Origin: Chamaea fasciata | Taxonomy: Eukaryota > Chordata > Aves > Passeriformes > Sylviidae | Assembly (NCBI GenBank): GCA_029207755.1 | Contig: JARCOQ010000083.1 | Coordinates: forward strand, 1 to 64,000 | Reading direction: 5' to 3' | DNA: 64,000 nt | Shown here: piece by piece, positions 1 to 12,300 of the stretch | Numbering within the stretch: the first letter of the stretch is position 1 | How the letters are laid out: the number at the start of each line of letters is the position of its first letter | Position numbers and translations under genes: made by a program | The notes under the pieces: generated by a model | The model's database searches: none | Seen by the model: only the letters and a program-made list of their open reading frames with translations | Told to the model about the DNA's origin: nothing

Positions 1-65
1 ACAGCACAGCCATGCATCCTAATGGACACCAGAGCCGTGGATCCCAACTGGACAGTGGTCTCGAT
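1..65. repeat. Tail of a B unit (end of block b3)
   Basis: These 65 bases match 5560-5624, the last bases of the next B unit, including the variant CATGCATCCTAATGG found at the end of the first four B units. The array therefore continues to the left in the same phase, and the copy cut off by the window edge belongs to the same variant group. Confidence 0.95.
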
Positions 66-716
66 GGACACCAGTGCCATGGATCCCACTGTGGATGGAC
101 ACTGGTATGGATAGACATCAGAGCCTTGGATCCCAGCTTGACTGTGTTCTGGATGGAGAGCAGAGTCTTGGATTGGACTCTAGATGGATACTGCTCCAGA
201 TGGACACCAGAGCCATGGATCCCACTTTGGATGGATCCCAGTCTGGATAGACTCCAGAGCCATGGATCCGTCTCTGGATGGATGCTGGTCTGGATGGACA
301 CCCGAGCCATGGATCCAAATTGGAGCCTGGTCTGGATGGATACAAGGGCCATGGATTCCACCCTTGATGGACACTTGTGGAGATAGCAACCAGAGGCATG
401 GATTCGACTCGAGATGGACACTGGTGCTGAAGGACAGTGGTCTAGATGGTGACCAGAGCCATTCCTCCCACCTTGTATTGACTCTTGCCAGACCCCGAGG
501 CATGGATCCCACTCGGGATGGCCAGTGGTCTGGATGGGCACCAGACCATGGCCCTCCTATGAATGGACACTGGTCTTGACGGACGCCAGAGCCATGGATT
601 CCAGCTGGACACTGCTGTGGATGGACACCAGAGCAATGGATGCCACTGTGGATGGATACTGGTTTGGATGGACATAAGAGCCACGGATCCCAATCTGGAT
701 GGACGCTGCTGTGAAT
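66..716. repeat. Block a1 prototype (651 bp)
   Basis: The block starts GGACACCAGTGCC and ends GCTGCTGTGAAT. The first monomers run 47, 42, 47, 47, 47, 42, 47 and 63 bp. Then comes the aberrant segment with CATTCCTCCCACCTTG, and further 42 and 47 bp monomers. It recurs at the left of every A unit. It also stands alone in zone 3 at 51869-52519 and 56020-56670, so 651 bp is a natural sub-block. Confidence 0.9.
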
Positions 717-1946
717 AGACCCCAGAGCCATGGATCCCACAGTGGATTGACAGTGGTCAGGATGGACACCAGAGCAATGGATGCCACTGTGGATGGACAC
801 AGGTAGAGATGCACACCAGAGTAATGGTGTCCGCTCTGGATGGACACTGGTCAGGATAGACAGCAGAACCCTGGCTTCCACTCTGGATGGACGCTTGCCT
901 GAATAGACAAAAGAGCTATGGATCCCAGCTTGACACTGGTCTGGATGGACACCAGAGCCATGGATCCCACTCTGAATGCACACTACTCGTGATGGACACA
1001 AGAGCCATGCATCCCTCTGTGGATGGAGCCTGGTTTGAATGGACAGCACAGCCACGCATCCAGACGGACACCAGAGCCGTGGATCCCAACTGCACAGTGG
1101 TCTGGATGGACACCAGAGCCATGGATCCCACTGTGGATGGACCCTGGTACAGATAGACAGCATAGCCATGGATGCAAAGTGGACACTGCTCCAGATGGAT
1201 AATGATCTGGATGGACGCCAAAGCCATGGATCCCACTCTGGATGCACGCTGTTCTTGATGGACACAGGAGTCATGCATGGGTCTGTAGATGGAGCCTGGT
1301 ATGAATGGACAGCACAGCCACGTATCCAGATGGATACTTGCCCAGATGGACAGCAGAGCCGTGGATCTCAAGTGGACAGTGGTCTCGATGGAAACCAGAG
1401 CAATGGATCCCACTGTGGATGGACACTGGTATGGATAGACCTCAGAGCCTTGGATCCCAGCTTTACTCTGTTCTAAATAGACTCCAGAGCCATGGATCCG
1501 TCTCTGGATGGATGCTGGTCTGGATGGACACCAGAGCCATGGATCCAAATTGGAGCCTGGTCTGGATGGATACAAGGGCCATGGATTCCACTCTTGATGG
1601 ACATTTGTGGAGATAGCAACCAGAGGCATGGATCCGACTCGAGATGGACACTGGTCCTGAAGGACAGTGGTCTAGATGGTGACCAGAGCCATTCCTCCCA
1701 CCTTGTATTGACTCTTGCCAGACCCCGAGGCATGGATCCCACTCTGGATGGCCAGTGGTCTGGATGGGCACCAGACCATGGCTCCCCTATCAATGGACAC
1801 TGGTCTAGATGGATGCCAGAGCCAATGACTCCAGCTGGACACTGGTGTGGATGGACACCAGAGCAATGGATGCCACTGTGGATGGATACGGGTTTGGATG
1901 GACATAAGAGCCACGGATCCCAATCTAGATGGACGCTGCTGTGAAT
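717..1946. repeat. Block a2 prototype (1230 bp)
   Basis: The block runs from just after one GCTGCTGTGAAT to the end of the next. It holds a diagnostic stretch around 1000-1330 with GGACCCTGGTACAGATAG and GGAGTCATGCATGGG, and a second aberrant CATTCCTCCC segment near 1688. It is the most widely kept block, present in the 3678 bp HOR, in both B/A hybrids and in the 2657 bp HOR of zone 3. Confidence 0.9.
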
Positions 1947-3827
1947 AGACACCAGTGCCATGGATCCCACTGTGGATGGACACTGGTATGGATAGACATC
2001 AGAGCCTTGGATCCCAGCTTGACTGTGTTCTGGATGGAGAGCAGAGTCTTGGATTGGACTCTAGATGGATACTGCTCCAGATGGACACCAGAGCCATGGA
2101 TCCCACTTTGGATGGATCCCAGTCTGGATAGACTCCAGAGCCATGGATCCGTCTCTGGATGGATGCTGGTCTGGATGGACACCCGAGCCATGGATCCAAA
2201 TTGGAGCCTGGTCTGGATGGATACAAGGGCCATGGATTCCACCCTTGATGGACACTTGTGGAGATAGCAACCAGAGGCATGGATTCGACTCGAGATGGAC
2301 ACTGGTGCTGAAGGACAGTGGTCTAGATGGTGATCAGAGCCATTCCTCCCACCTTGTATTGACTCTTGCCAGACCCCGAGGCATGGATCCCACTCGGGAT
2401 GGCCAGTGGTCTGGATGGGCACCAGACCATGGCCCTCCTATGAATGGACACTGGTCTTGACGGACGCCAGAGCCATGGATTCCAGCTGGACACTGCTGTG
2501 GATGGACACCAGAGCAATGGATGCCACTGTGGATGGATACTGGTTTGGATGGACATAAGAGCCACGGATCCCAATCTGGATGGACGCTGCTGTGAATAGA
2601 CCCCAGAGCCATGGATCCCACAGTGGATTGACAGTGGTCAGGATGGACACCAGAGCAATGGATGCCACTGTGGATGGACACAGGTAGAGATGCACACCAG
2701 AGTAATGGTGTCCGCTCTGGATGGACACTGGTCAGGATAGACAGCAGAACCCTGGCTTCCACTCTGGATGGACGCTTGCCTGAATAGACAAAAGAGCTAC
2801 GGATCCCAGCTTGACACTGGTCTGGATGGACACCAGAGCCATGGATCCCACTCTGAATGCACACTACTCGTGATGGACACAAGAGCCATGCATCCCTCTG
2901 TGGATGGAGCCTGGTTTGAATGGACAGCACAGCCACGCATCCAGACGGACACCAGAGCCGTGGATCCCAACTGCACAGTGGTCTGGATGGACACCAGAGC
3001 CATGGATCCCACTGTGGATGGACCCTGGTACAGATAGACAGCATAGCCATGGATGCAAAGTGGACACTGCTCCAGATGGATAATGATCTGGATGGACGCC
3101 AAAGCCATGGATCCCACTCTGGATGCACGCTGTTCTTGATGGACACAGGAGTCATGCATGGGTCTGTAGATGGAGCCTGGTATGAATGGACAGCACAGCC
3201 ACGTATCCAGATGGATACTTGCCCAGATGGACAGCAGAGCCGTGGATCTCAAGTGGACAGTGGTCTCGATGGAAACCAGAGCAATGGATCCCACTGTGGA
3301 TGGACACTGGTATGGATAGACCTCAGAGCCTTGGATCCCAGCTTTACTCTGTTCTAAATAGACTCCAGAGCCATGGATCCGTCTCTGGATGGATGCTGGT
3401 CTGGATGGACACCCGAGCCATGGATCCAAATTGGAGCCTGGTCTGGATGGATACAAGGGCCATGGATTCCACTCTTGATGGACATTTGTGGAGATAGCAA
3501 CCAGAGGCATGGATCCGACTCGAGATGGACACTGGTCCTGAAGGACAGTGGTCTAGATGATGACCAGAGCCATTCCTCCCACCTTGTATTGACTCTTGCC
3601 AGACCCCGAGGCATGGATCCCACTCTGGATGGCCAGTGGTCTGGATGGGCACCAGACCATGGCTCCCCTATCAATGGACACTGGTCTAGATGGATGCCAG
3701 AGCCAATGACTCCAGCTGGACACTGGTGTGGATGGACACCAGAGCAATGGATGCCACTGTGGATGGATACGGGTTTGGATGGACATAAGAGCCACGGATC
3801 CCAATCTAGATGGACGCTGCTGTGAAT

Positions 3828-4483
3828 AGACACCAGTGCCATGGATCCCACTGTGGATGGACACTGGTATGGATAGACATCAGAGCCTTGGATCCCAGCT
3901 TGACTGTGTTCTGGATGGAGAGCAGAGTCTTGGATTGGACTCTGGATGGATACTGCTCCAGATGGACAGCAGAGTCTTGGATTGGACTCTGGATGGATAC
4001 TGCTCCAGATGGAACGCAGAGCCATGGATCCCACTCTTGGTGGATACTGGTCTGGATGGACTCCAGAGCCATGGATCCAAATTGGAACCTGTTCTGGATG
4101 GATGCAAGGGCCATGGATTCCACTCTGGATGGATACTGCTCCAGTTAGCAACCAGAGTCATAGATCCGAATCCAGATGGAGACTGGTCCAGATGGACACT
4201 GGTCCGGATGGTGACCAGAGCCATTCCTCCCACCTTGTATTGATAGTGGTCTTGCCAGACCCCGAGGCATGCATCCCACTCTGGATGGCCAGTGGTCTGG
4301 ATGGGCTCCAGACCATGGATCCCCTATGAATGGACACTGGTCTAGATGGACGCCAGAGCCATGGATTTTAGCTGGACACTGGTGTGGATGGACACCAGAG
4401 CCATGGATGCCACTGTGGATGGACACTGGTTTGGATGGACATAAGAGCCACGGATCCCAATCTGGATGGACGCTGCTGTGAAT
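3828..4483. repeat. Block b1 prototype (656 bp)
   Basis: It starts like a1 but carries two tandem 47 bp monomers of the form CAGAGTCTTGGATTGGACTC (3923-4016), and the B version of the aberrant segment, TTGATAGTGGTCTTGCC in place of A's TTGACTCTTGCC. From 3875 to its end it is 609 bp long, the same as the matching part of b2. Confidence 0.88.
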
Positions 4484-5233
4484 AGACCCCAGAGCCATGG
4501 ATCCCACAGTGGATTGACAGTGGTCAGGATGGACACCAGAGCAATGGATGCCACTGTGGATGGACGCAGGTAGAGATGCACACCAGAGTAATGGTGTCCG
4601 CTCTGGATGGACACTGGTATGGATAGACATCAGAGCCTTGGATCCCAGCTTGACTGTGTTCTGGATGGAGAGCAGAGTCTTGGATTGGACTCTGGATGGA
4701 TACTGCTCCAGATGGAACGCAGAGCCATGGATCCCACTGTTGGTGGATACTGGTCTGGATGGACTCCAGAGCCATGGATCCGTCCCTGGATGGACACAGT
4801 TCTGGATGTACACCAGAGCCATAGATCCAAATTGGAGCCTGGTCTGGATGGATGCACGGGCCATGGATTCCACTCTGGATGGATACTGCTCCAGTTAGCA
4901 ACCAGAGTCATGGATCCGAATCCAGATGGAGACTGGTCCAGATGGACACTGGTCCAGATGGTGACCAGAGCCATTCCTCCCACCTTGTATTGATAGTGGT
5001 CTTGCCAGACCCCGAGGCATGCATCCCACTCTGGATGGCCAGTGGTCTGGATGGGCCCCAGACCATGGATCCCCTATGAATGGACACTGGTCTAGATGGA
5101 CCCCAGAGCCATGGATTCCAGCTGGACACTGGAGTGGATGGACACCGGAGCCATGGATGCCACTGTGGATGGACACTGGTTTGGATGGACATAAGAGCCA
5201 CGGATCCCAATCTGGATGGACGCTGCTGTGAAT
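4484..5233. repeat. Block b2 prototype (750 bp), internal duplication of b1
   Basis: Sequence 750 bp downstream repeats b1 content; for example the GGCATGCATCCC motif near 4265 recurs near 5015. The block is three 47 bp monomers like the start of b3 (141 bp) followed by a 609 bp b1-like part from 4625. It differs from b1 in holding one CAGAGTCTTGG monomer rather than two and in having an extra GTCCCTGGATGG monomer near 4780. Confidence 0.88.
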
Positions 5234-5624
5234 AGACCCCAGAGCCATGGATCCCACAGTGGATTGACAGTGGTCAGGATGGACACCAGAGCAATGGATG
5301 CCACTGTGGATGGACGCAGGTAGAGATGCACACCAGAGTAATGGTGTCCGCTCTGGATGGACACTGGTCTGGATAGACAGCAGAACCCTGGCTTCCACTC
5401 TGGATGGACGCTTGCCTGAATAGACAAAAGAGCTATGGATCCCAGCTTGACACTGGTCTGGATGGACACCAGAGCCATGAATCCCACTCTGAATGCACAC
5501 TACTCGTGATGGACACAAGAGCCATGCATCCCTCTGTGGATGGAGCCTGGTTTGAATGGACAGCACAGCCATGCATCCTAATGGACACCAGAGCCGTGGA
5601 TCCCAACTGGACAGTGGTCTCGAT
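5234..5624. repeat. Block b3 prototype (391 bp)
   Basis: This block closes unit B and joins directly to the next a1 without a GCTGCTGTGAAT end, giving 1042 bp between end motifs. It contains the GAACCCTGGCTTCC and AGACAAAAGAGC monomers also found early in a2. In zones 2 and 3 it forms the first part of d2 (391 + 426 or 427 bp). Confidence 0.87.
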
Positions 5625-8600
5625 GGACACCAGTGCCATGGATCCCACTGTGGATGGACACTGGTATGGATAGACATCAGAGCCTTGGATCCCAGCTTGA
5701 CTGTGTTCTGGATGGAGAGCAGAGTCTTGGATTGGACTCTAGATGGATACTGCTCCAGATGGACACCAGAGCCATGGATCCCACTTTGGATGGATCCCAG
5801 TCTGGATAGACTCCAGAGCCATGGATCCGTCTCTGGATGGATGCTGGTCTGGATGGACACCCGAGCCATGGATCCAAATTGGAGCCTGGTCTGGATGGAT
5901 ACAAGGGCCATGGATTCCACCCTTGATGGACACTTGTGGAGATAGCAACCAGAGGCATGGATTCGACTCGAGATGGACACTGGTGCTGAAGGACAGTGGT
6001 CTAGATGGTGACCAGAGCCATTCCTCCCACCTTGTATTGACTCTTGCCAGACCCCGAGGCATGGATCCCACTCGGGATGGCCAGTGGTCTGGATGGGCAC
6101 CAGACCATGGCCCTCCTATGAATGGACACTGGTCTTGACGGACGCCAGAGCCATGGATTCCAGCTGGACACTGCTGTGGATGGACACCAGAGCAATGGAT
6201 GCCACTGTGGATGGATACTGGTTTGGATGGACATAAGAGCCACGGATCCCAATCTGGATGGACGCTGCTGTGAATAGACCCCAGAGCCATGGATCCCACA
6301 GTGGATTGACAGTGGTCAGGATGGACACCAGAGCAATGGATGCCACTGTGGATGGACACAGGTAGAGATGCACACCAGAGTAATGGTGTCCGCTCTGGAT
6401 GGACACTGGTCAGGATAGACAGCAGAACCCTGGCTTCCACTCTGGATGGACGCTTGCCTGAATAGACAAAAGAGCTATGGATCCCAGCTTGACACTGGTC
6501 TGGATGGACACCAGAGCCATGGATCCCACTCTGAATGCACACTACTCGTGATGGACACAAGAGCCATGCATCCCTCTGTGGATGGAGCCTGGTTTGAATG
6601 GACAGCACAGCCACGCATCCAGACGGACACCAGAGCCGTGGATCCCAACTGCACAGTGGTCTGGATGGACACCAGAGCCATGGATCCCACTGTGGATGGA
6701 CCCTGGTACAGATAGACAGCATAGCCATGGATGCAAAGTGGACACTGCTCCAGATGGATAATGATCTGGATGGACGCCAAAGCCATGGATCCCACTCTGG
6801 ATGCACGCTGTTCTTGATGGACACAGGAGTCATGCATGGGTCTGTAGATGGAGCCTGGTATGAATGGACAGCACAGCCACGTATCCAGATGGATACTTGC
6901 CCAGATGGACAGCAGAGCCGTGGATCTCAAGTGGACAGTGGTCTCGATGGAAACCAGAGCAATGGATCCCACTGTGGATGGACACTGGTATGGATAGACC
7001 TCAGAGCCTTGGATCCCAGCTTTACTCTGTTCTAAATAGACTCCAGAGCCATGGATCCGTCTCTGGATGGATGCTGGTCTGGATGGACACCAGAGCCATG
7101 GATCCAAATTGGAGCCTGGTCTGGATGGATACAAGGGCCATGGATTCCACTCTTGATGGACATTTGTGGAGATAGCAACCAGAGGCATGGATCCGACTCG
7201 AGATGGACACTGGTCCTGAAGGACAGTGGTCTAGATGATGACCAGAGCCATTCCTCCCACCTTGTATTGACTCTTGCCAGACCCCGAGGCATGGATCCCA
7301 CTCTGGATGGCCAGTGGTCTGGATGGGCACCAGACCATGGCTCCCCTATCAATGGACACTGGTCTAGATGGATGCCAGAGCCAATGACTCCAGCTGGACA
7401 CTGGTGTGGATGGACACCAGAGCAATGGATGCCACTGTGGATGGATACGGGTTTGGATGGACATAAGAGCCACGGATCCCAATCTAGATGGACGCTGCTG
7501 TGAATAGACACCAGTGCCATGGATCCCACTGTGGATGGACACTGGTATGGATAGACATCAGAGCCTTGGATCCCAGCTTGACTGTGTTCTGGATGGAGAG
7601 CAGAGTCTTGGATTGGACTCTGGATGGATACTGCTCCAGATGGACAGCAGAGTCTTGGATTGGACTCTGGATGGATACTGCTCCAGATGGAACGCAGAGC
7701 CATGGATCCCACTCTTGGTGGATACTGGTCTGGATGGACTCCAGAGCCATGGATCCAAATTGGAACCTGTTCTGGATGGATGCAAGGGCCATGGATTCCA
7801 CTCTGGATGGATACTGCTCCAGTTAGCAACCAGAGTCATAGATCCGAATCCAGATGGAGACTGGTCCAGATGGACACTGGTCCGGATGGTGACCAGAGCC
7901 ATTCCTCCCACCTTGTATTGATAGTGGTCTTGCCAGACCCCGAGGCATGCATCCCACTCTGGATGGCCAGTGGTCTGGATGGGCTCCAGACCATGGATCC
8001 CCTATGAATGGACACTGGTCTAGATGGACGCCAGAGCCATGGATTCTAGCTGGACACTGGTGTGGATGGACACCAGAGCCATGGATGCCACTGTGGATGG
8101 ACACTGGTTTGGATGGACATAAGAGCCACGGATCCCAATCTGGATGGACGCTGCTGTGAATAGACCCCAGAGCCATGGATCCCACAGTGGATTGACAGTG
8201 GTCAGGATGGACACCAGAGCAATGGATGCCACTGTGGATGGACGCAGGTAGAGATGCACACCAGAGTAATGGTGTCCGCTCTGGATGGACACTGGTATGG
8301 ATAGACATCAGAGCCTTGGATCCCAGCTTGACTGTGTTCTGGATGGAGAGCAGAGTCTTGGATTGGACTCTGGATGGATACTGCTCCAGATGGAACGCAG
8401 AGCCATGGATCCCACTGTTGGTGGATACTGGTCTGGATGGACTCCAGAGCCATGGATCCGTCCCTGGATGGACACAGTTCTGGATGTACACCAGAGCCAT
8501 AGATCCAAATTGGAGCCTGGTCTGGATGGATGCACGGGCCATGGATTCCACTCTGGATGGATACTGCTCCAGTTAGCAACCAGAGTCATGGATCCGAATC

Positions 8601-9302
8601 CAGATGGAGACTGGTCCAGATGGACACTGGTCCAGATGGTGACCAGAGCCATTCCTCCCACCTTGTATTGATAGTGGTCTTGCCAGACCCCGAGGCATGC
8701 ATCCCACTCTGGATGGCCAGTGGTCTGGATGGGCCCCAGACCATGGATCCCCTATGAATGGACACTGGTCTAGATGGACCCCAGAGCCATGGATTCCAGC
8801 TGGACACTGGAGTGGATGGACACCGGAGCCATGGATGCCACTGTGGATGGACACTGGTTTGGATGGACATAAGAGCCACGGATCCCAATCTGGATGGACG
8901 CTGCTGTGAATAGACCCCAGAGCCATGGATCCCACAGTGGATTGACAGTGGTCAGGATGGACACCAGAGCAATGGATGCCACTGTGGATGGACGCAGGTA
9001 GAGATGCACACCAGAGTAATGGTGTCCGCTCTGGATGGACACTGGTCTGGATAGACAGCAGAACCCTGGCTTCCACTCTGGATGGACGCTTGCCTGAATA
9101 GACAAAAGAGCTATGGATCCCAGCTTGACACTGGTCTGGATGGACACCAGAGCCATGAATCCCACTCTGAATGCACACTACTCGTGATGGACACAAGAGC
9201 CATGCATCCCTCTGTGGATGGAGCCTGGTTTGAATGGACAGCACAGCCATGCATCCTAATGGACACCAGAGCCGTGGATCCCAACTGGACAGTGGTCTCG
9301 AT
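5625..9302. repeat. HOR copy 2, standard A-B (3678 bp)
   Basis: Unit A is 5625-7505 and B is 7506-9302. The A unit carries the GATGATGACC variant near 7235, otherwise seen only in the second A of copies 1 and 3. The B unit has the CACCGGAGCC variant near 8822, as in copies 1 and 3. With copy 1 it makes the first 9237 bp superunit (66-9302). Confidence 0.94.
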
Positions 9303-12300
9303 GGACACCAGTGCCATGGATCCCACTGTGGATGGACACTGGTATGGATAGACATCAGAGCCTTGGATCCCAGCTTGACTGTGTTCTGGATGGAGAGCAG
9401 AGTCTTGGATTGGACTCTAGATGGATACTGCTCCAGATGGACACCAGAGCCATGGATCCCACTTTGGATGGATCCCAGTCTGGATAGACTCCAGAGCCAT
9501 GGATCCGTCTCTGGATGGATGCTGGTCTGGATGGACACCCGAGCCATGGATCCAAATTGGAGCCTGGTCTGGATGGATACAAGGGCCATGGATTCCACCC
9601 TTGATGGACACTTGTGGAGATAGCAACCAGAGGCATGGATTCGACTCGAGATGGACACTGGTGCTGAAGGACAGTGGTCTAGATGGTGACCAGAGCCATT
9701 CCTCCCACCTTGTATTGACTCTTGCCAGACCCCGAGGCATGGATCCCACTCGGGATGGCCAGTGGTCTGGATGGGCACCAGACCATGGCCCTCCTATGAA
9801 TGGACACTGGTCTTGACGGACGCCAGAGCCATGGATTCCAGCTGGACACTGCTGTGGATGGACACCAGAGCAATGGATGCCACTGTGGATGGATACTGGT
9901 TTGGATGGACATAAGAGCCACGGATCCCAATCTGGATGGACGCTGCTGTGAATAGACCCCAGAGCCATGGATCCCACAGTGGATTGACAGTGGTCAGGAT
10001 GGACACCAGAGCAATGGATGCCACTGTGGATGGACACAGGTAGAGATGCACACCAGAGTAATGGTGTCCGCTCTGGATGGACACTGGTCAGGATAGACAG
10101 CAGAACCCTGGCTTCCACTCTGGATGGACGCTTGCCTGAATAGACAAAAGAGCTATGGATCCCAGCTTGACACTGGTCTGGATGGACACCAGAGCCATGG
10201 ATCCCACTCTGAATGCACACTACTCGTGATGGACACAAGAGCCATGCATCCCTCTGTGGATGGAGCCTGGTTTGAATGGACAGCACAGCCACGCATCCAG
10301 ACGGACACCAGAGCCGTGGATCCCAACTGCACAGTGGTCTGGATGGACACCAGAGCCATGGATCCCACTGTGGATGGACCCTGGTACAGATAGACAGCAT
10401 AGCCATGGATGCAAAGTGGACACTGCTCCAGATGGATAATGATCTGGATGGACGCCAAAGCCATGGATCCCACTCTGGATGCACGCTGTTCTTGATGGAC
10501 ACAGGAGTCATGCATGGGTCTGTAGATGGAGCCTGGTATGAATGGACAGCACAGCCACGTATCCAGATGGATACTTGCCCAGATGGACAGCAGAGCCGTG
10601 GATCTCAAGTGGACAGTGGTCTCGATGGAAACCAGAGCAATGGATCCCACTGTGGATGGACACTGGTATGGATAGACCTCAGAGCCTTGGATCCCAGCTT
10701 TACTCTGTTCTAAATAGACTCCAGAGCCATGGATCCGTCTCTGGATGGATGCTGGTCTGGATGGACACCAGAGCCATGGATCCAAATTGGAGCCTGGTCT
10801 GGATGGATACAAGGGCCATGGATTCCACTCTTGATGGACATTTGTGGAGATAGCAACCAGAGGCATGGATCCGACTCGAGATGGACACTGGTCCTGAAGG
10901 ACAGTGGTCTAGATGGTGACCAGAGCCATTCCTCCCACCTTGTATTGACTCTTGCCAGACCCCGAGGCATGGATCCCACTCTGGATGGCCAGTGGTCTGG
11001 ATGGGCACCAGACCATGGCTCCCCTATCAATGGACACTGGTCTAGATGGATGCCAGAGCCAATGACTCCAGCTGGACACTGGTGTGGATGGACACCAGAG
11101 CAATGGATGCCACTGTGGATGGATACGGGTTTGGATGGACATAAGAGCCACGGATCCCAATCTAGATGGACGCTGCTGTGAATAGACACCAGTGCCATGG
11201 ATCCCACTGTGGATGGACACTGGTATGGATAGACATCAGAGCCTTGGATCCCAGCTTGACTGTGTTCTGGATGGAGAGCAGAGTCTTGGATTGGACTCTA
11301 GATGGATACTGCTCCAGATGGACACCAGAGCCATGGATCCCACTTTGGATGGATCCCAGTCTGGATAGACTCCAGAGCCATGGATCCGTCTCTGGATGGA
11401 TGCTGGTCTGGATGGACACCCGAGCCATGGATCCAAATTGGAGCCTGGTCTGGATGGATACAAGGGCCATGGATTCCACCCTTGATGGACACTTGTGGAG
11501 ATAGCAACCAGAGGCATGGATTCGACTCGAGATGGACACTGGTGCTGAAGGACAGTGGTCTAGATGGTGATCAGAGCCATTCCTCCCACCTTGTATTGAC
11601 TCTTGCCAGACCCCGAGGCATGGATCCCACTCGGGATGGCCAGTGGTCTGGATGGGCACCAGACCATGGCCCTCCTATGAATGGACACTGGTCTTGACGG
11701 ACGCCAGAGCCATGGATTCCAGCTGGACACTGCTGTGGATGGACACCAGAGCAATGGATGCCACTGTGGATGGATACTGGTTTGGATGGACATAAGAGCC
11801 ACGGATCCCAATCTGGATGGACGCTGCTGTGAATAGACCCCAGAGCCATGGATCCCACAGTGGATTGACAGTGGTCAGGATGGACACCAGAGCAATGGAT
11901 GCCACTGTGGATGGACACAGGTAGAGATGCACACCAGAGTAATGGTGTCCGCTCTGGATGGACACTGGTCAGGATAGACAGCAGAACCCTGGCTTCCACT
12001 CTGGATGGACGCTTGCCTGAATAGACAAAAGAGCTACGGATCCCAGCTTGACACTGGTCTGGATGGACACCAGAGCCATGGATCCCACTCTGAATGCACA
12101 CTACTCGTGATGGACACAAGAGCCATGCATCCCTCTGTGGATGGAGCCTGGTTTGAATGGACAGCACAGCCACGCATCCAGACGGACACCAGAGCCGTGG
12201 ATCCCAACTGCACAGTGGTCTGGATGGACACCAGAGCCATGGATCCCACTGTGGATGGACCCTGGTACAGATAGACAGCATAGCCATGGATGCAAAGTGG

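Larger units (their letters stand above)
66..5624. repeat. HOR copy 1, long form A-A-B (5559 bp)
   Basis: It contains unit A at 66-1946, a second A at 1947-3827 and B at 3828-5624. The two A units are exactly 1881 bp apart but differ in sequence. The second has CTACGG at about 2797 where the first has CTATGG, and reads GATGATGACC near 3557 where the first reads GATGGTGACC. The extra A makes this copy 1881 bp longer than the standard 3678 bp HOR. Its B unit has CACCGGAGCC near 5144, shared with copies 2 and 3, and a private TTTTAGC near 4365. Confidence 0.94.

Noticed and set aside
360..430. CENP-B box around GGATTCGACTCGAGATGG
   Set aside because: It has TTCG but lacks the required A and CGGG at the right spacing of the 17 bp box. 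No other close match was noticed.
460..500. Human-type PRDM9 hotspot motif in CCTCCCACCTTG
   Set aside because: The motif needs T at the seventh position (CCNCCNTNNCCNC); here it is A, and the rest does not fit.
180..1274. 364-codon minus-strand frame repeated in most HOR copies
   Set aside because: Its conservation is simply that of the repeat unit. It is interrupted in some copies by non-matching ends, has overlapping open frames on the other strand, and shows no domain or non-repetitive part.
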